Translations under genes and position numbers: made by a program | From: Colimorpha_A sp900556615 | Lineage (GTDB): Bacteria > Bacillota > Clostridia > Oscillospirales > CAG-272 | NCBI GenBank assembly: GCA_963598415.1 | Contig: CAVBUH010000047.1 | Span: 155,364 to 219,363, forward strand | DNA length: 64,000 nt | Reading direction: 5' to 3' | Shown here: in pieces, positions 62,553 to 64,000 of the stretch | How positions within the stretch are numbered: the first letter of the stretch is position 1 | How the letters are laid out: each line of letters opens with the position of its first letter | The notes under the pieces: generated by a model | What the model was told of the DNA's origin: nothing | Databases searched by the model: none | What the model saw: only the letters and a program-made list of their open reading frames with translations

Positions 62553-63422
62553 CTATGTACTATGCATTTGCAGTTCCGCAAGAGTCATCTCACCCCAGCT
62601 GTAATTAGTAAGATAGCTTCCCTTGAAAAGCTGAGAATATTTTTCTTCTCCCGAAAGATAATTGTACAGATCACAGCGTACCTTGTCAACAGCTATACAG
62701 CGTTTCCCGTTAACCGTTCTGATTATATCCGAAATTCCATACTCCTCCAGAATAATTTTAAGCCTCATGGCGACCTTGCGATATCTTGCCATGGTAACCT
62801 GATTGATCGGCTCATTCTCCCAGAGATAGCTGATTGCTTCTTCAGAGGAAACATATCCGCCCCTCCGATCAACAATAAGCGCAAGCAATTCTTTTGACTT
62901 CTGATTCCGGAAAGCAATAGGATTATCATTAACAAACACATCAAAATATCCGAAAGTACGAATATATATCTTTCTCATCGGTGCAGGATTCGGAGCAAGG
63001 GTGGTTATTGTCCCCGATATCGGTTTAACCGGCTGCTCTCTTGCATTTTTTACGGAAGTAATATCGGTCAGCACCGAATAGGCAACCGGCGTTCCGTCAG
63101 AAAGCTTTCCGAAAGAAGCAGTATCGTTCACATAAATAAGTGTTCCATCCTTTTTTAGAAGGCGGTAATGGGCAGTCAGCGTCTTTTCCTCCGATAAAAG
63201 CTTTTTTAGAAAATCAGAGTAAAGGCGTGCGTCTGCAGGATGTACCAAAGCGGCATAAATATCTGCCTTATCGCTCAGAAGCTCCTTTTGGGTATAACCG
63301 ATCAAATCGCATAAATTGTCACTTACATAAGACAAATGAACCGGCTTCTTCAAAATATACTGATGAAATCCGCTGATATAACGATTCAATATCTCTTCAG
63401 CATTATCCGATACGTTTTTCAT
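62553..63422 (-). CDS. PAS-domain protein with C-terminal winged-helix DNA-binding domain
   Basis: About 289 residues. Residues about 20-125 form a PAS domain (SYVSDNLCDLIGYTQKELL, HPADARLYSDFLKKLL, AHYRLLKKDGTLIYVND). After a linker, an OmpR/SARP-type winged helix appears (KIYIRTFGYFDVFVNDNPIA, KSKELLALIVDRRGGYVSSE, LRLKIILEEYG). There is no receiver or kinase domain, so it is a one-component sensor-regulator. ATG 63422 follows AGGTGAT. Its target genes are unknown; a strong promoter precedes it. Confidence 0.75.
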   Translation of the reverse strand: MKNVSDNAEEILNRYISGFHQYILKKPVHLSYVSDNLCDLIGYTQKELLSDKADIYAALVHPADARLYSDFLKKLLSEEKTLTAHYRLLKKDGTLIYVNDTASFGKLSDGTPVAYSVLTDITSVKNAREQPVKPISGTITTLAPNPAPMRKIYIRTFGYFDVFVNDNPIAFRNQKSKELLALIVDRRGGYVSSEEAISYLWENEPINQVTMARYRKVAMRLKIILEEYGISDIIRTVNGKRCIAVDKVRCDLYNYLSGEEKYSQLFKGSYLTNYSWGEMTLAELQMHST

Positions 63423-63623
63423 AATATCACCTGACATTCAATAGGGACTCACTACTTCGTTCATAGCGGCAAAATATCATTATAACCCACACGGCAAGCG
63501 GCAGGACAACGCTCTTTGAATAATGGAATCCGCAAAGGTCCATCCGCCGCTCCGAAGATTCGCCTAACGCTCCTTAATACGGAAAGCGTTGTTCTCCCGA
63601 ACTGCAAAAATGTTCTGTCTATA

Positions 63624-63651
63624 ATTATATCATAAATTAAACAAATGTCAA
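63624..63651 (-). promoter_or_regulatory. Sigma-A promoter of the PAS regulator (minus strand)
   Basis: On the minus strand TTGACA (63651-63646) and TATAAT (63629-63624), 16-base spacer. It leaves a leader of about 200 bases before ATG 63422. Confidence 0.7.
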
Positions 63652-63659
63652 TTAACAAC

Positions 63660-64000
63660 CGAGCGTTTTTCCGGCATTCTTTGCTCGTGTGCGAATAGAA
63701 ATTTAGTTGCACTAAAAACGCCTACCCGATTTTCTTTCTTCCAAGAAATGAAAATGACAGAATCCGCTTCGCGGAGTCTGTAAAAAGAAAGAACCGCAAG
63801 GAGGAGAACCGCTGCATTTCCTAAACGGAAATGCAACGCATGGTCCTCCCCCTTTGAACCCCCACTCCTATCTGGATGAAACCGTTTCTTCATTTTACAG
63901 AGGCAAAAACAAGCGTTAACTTGCGAAAATACGGTATTTTCCGTAAACTTTATCTGACGGTGAAATAGGAAAGAGGAGTTCCAAGGCAGTGACCGCTTCG
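63660..64000. other. Right-edge non-coding stretch with hairpins
   Basis: No convincing gene. ACAGA.TCCGC/GCGGA.TCTGT (63757-63781) and GCATTTCC/GGAAATGC (63812-63832) are hairpins, and GGTCCTCCCCCTTTGAACCC follows. An 81-codon minus-strand frame covers it but has no domain. It resembles a dispersed intergenic repeat or the edge of an element continuing outside the window; only one copy is visible here. Confidence 0.35.

Noticed and set aside
62367..62897. 176-codon plus-strand frame between GDPD and the PAS regulator
   Set aside because: Overlaps the end of the PAS-regulator gene antisense, no domain, no ribosome binding site.
63648..63893. 81-codon minus-strand frame at the right edge
   Set aside because: Covers hairpins and the promoter region of the PAS gene; low-complexity composition and no domain. 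Probably spurious.
1..64000. tRNA or rRNA genes
   Set aside because: I scanned the intergenic stretches for cloverleaf-like arms and conserved rRNA motifs and saw none; a dedicated search could still find one.

Overview
The window looks like a chromosomal piece from a low-to-mid GC, spore-forming member of the Clostridia (Oscillospirales/Eubacteriales type). The evidence is the Firmicutes-type division and cell-wall (dcw) cluster, the sporulation genes yqfC, yqfD and ylbJ, a CotF-type coat protein, an HPr, a MetRS C-terminal domain fragment, strong GGAGG ribosome binding sites and sigma-A promoters. This is inference from gene content; no rRNA or tRNA gene is visible to place it more precisely.

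Layout. 1-3.0 kb: the end of an O-antigen ligase/polymerase-type membrane protein and two paralogous DUF4330 membrane-anchored proteins. 3.0-6.6 kb: ptsH (HPr), uvrC, rsmD, coaD. 6.6-20.4 kb: the dcw cluster mraZ-rsmH-ftsL-PBP-murE-murF-mraY-ftsW-murG-ftsQ/divIB-ftsZ. It is preceded by a promoter with three phased MraZ-type operator repeats; murD, murC and ftsA are not present. 20.4-27.8 kb: an accessory stretch with a YdcF-type protein, a decayed zinc-ribbon gene, a GNAT gene, a MetRS C-terminal fragment, a GH127-type beta-L-arabinofuranosidase divergent from an AraC regulator, and a secreted GLUG-repeat protein. Much of it is framed by direct repeats that look like old recombination sites. 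27.8-34.8 kb (minus strand): ftsE-ftsX-M23 hydrolase-ctp-greA-lysS. Here FtsX carries a large insertion of InlB/Flg_new-type repeats in its extracellular domain. 35-43.4 kb: a CdaR-type regulator, rsmE, a RimJ-type acetyltransferase, feoAB, a D-2-hydroxyacid dehydrogenase, a CotF-like coat protein and an M23 peptidase. 43.4-47 kb: a DUF4432 epimerase-like protein, small membrane and lipoproteins, and two hairpin-rich intergenic tracts. 47.1-57.8 kb (minus strand): yqfC-yqfD-phoH-ybeY-era-recO-mutS2-aspS-FAD oxidoreductase. 57.9-64 kb: ylbJ, a Re-citrate-synthase-like enzyme, a GNAT protein, a GDPD gene broken by a homopolymer indel, and a PAS plus winged-helix regulator.

The most striking repeated structure is a TTAA-bounded element of about 167-181 bp with palindromic ends. 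It is present six times, always between genes, and once its end supplies the stop codon of murE. It behaves like a non-autonomous MITE-type family. The most interesting protein observation is the repeat insertion inside FtsX. It sits next to a coiled-coil M23 hydrolase, the likely partner that FtsEX would control.

All functional calls come from reading motifs and gene order in the sequence. No database search was run.
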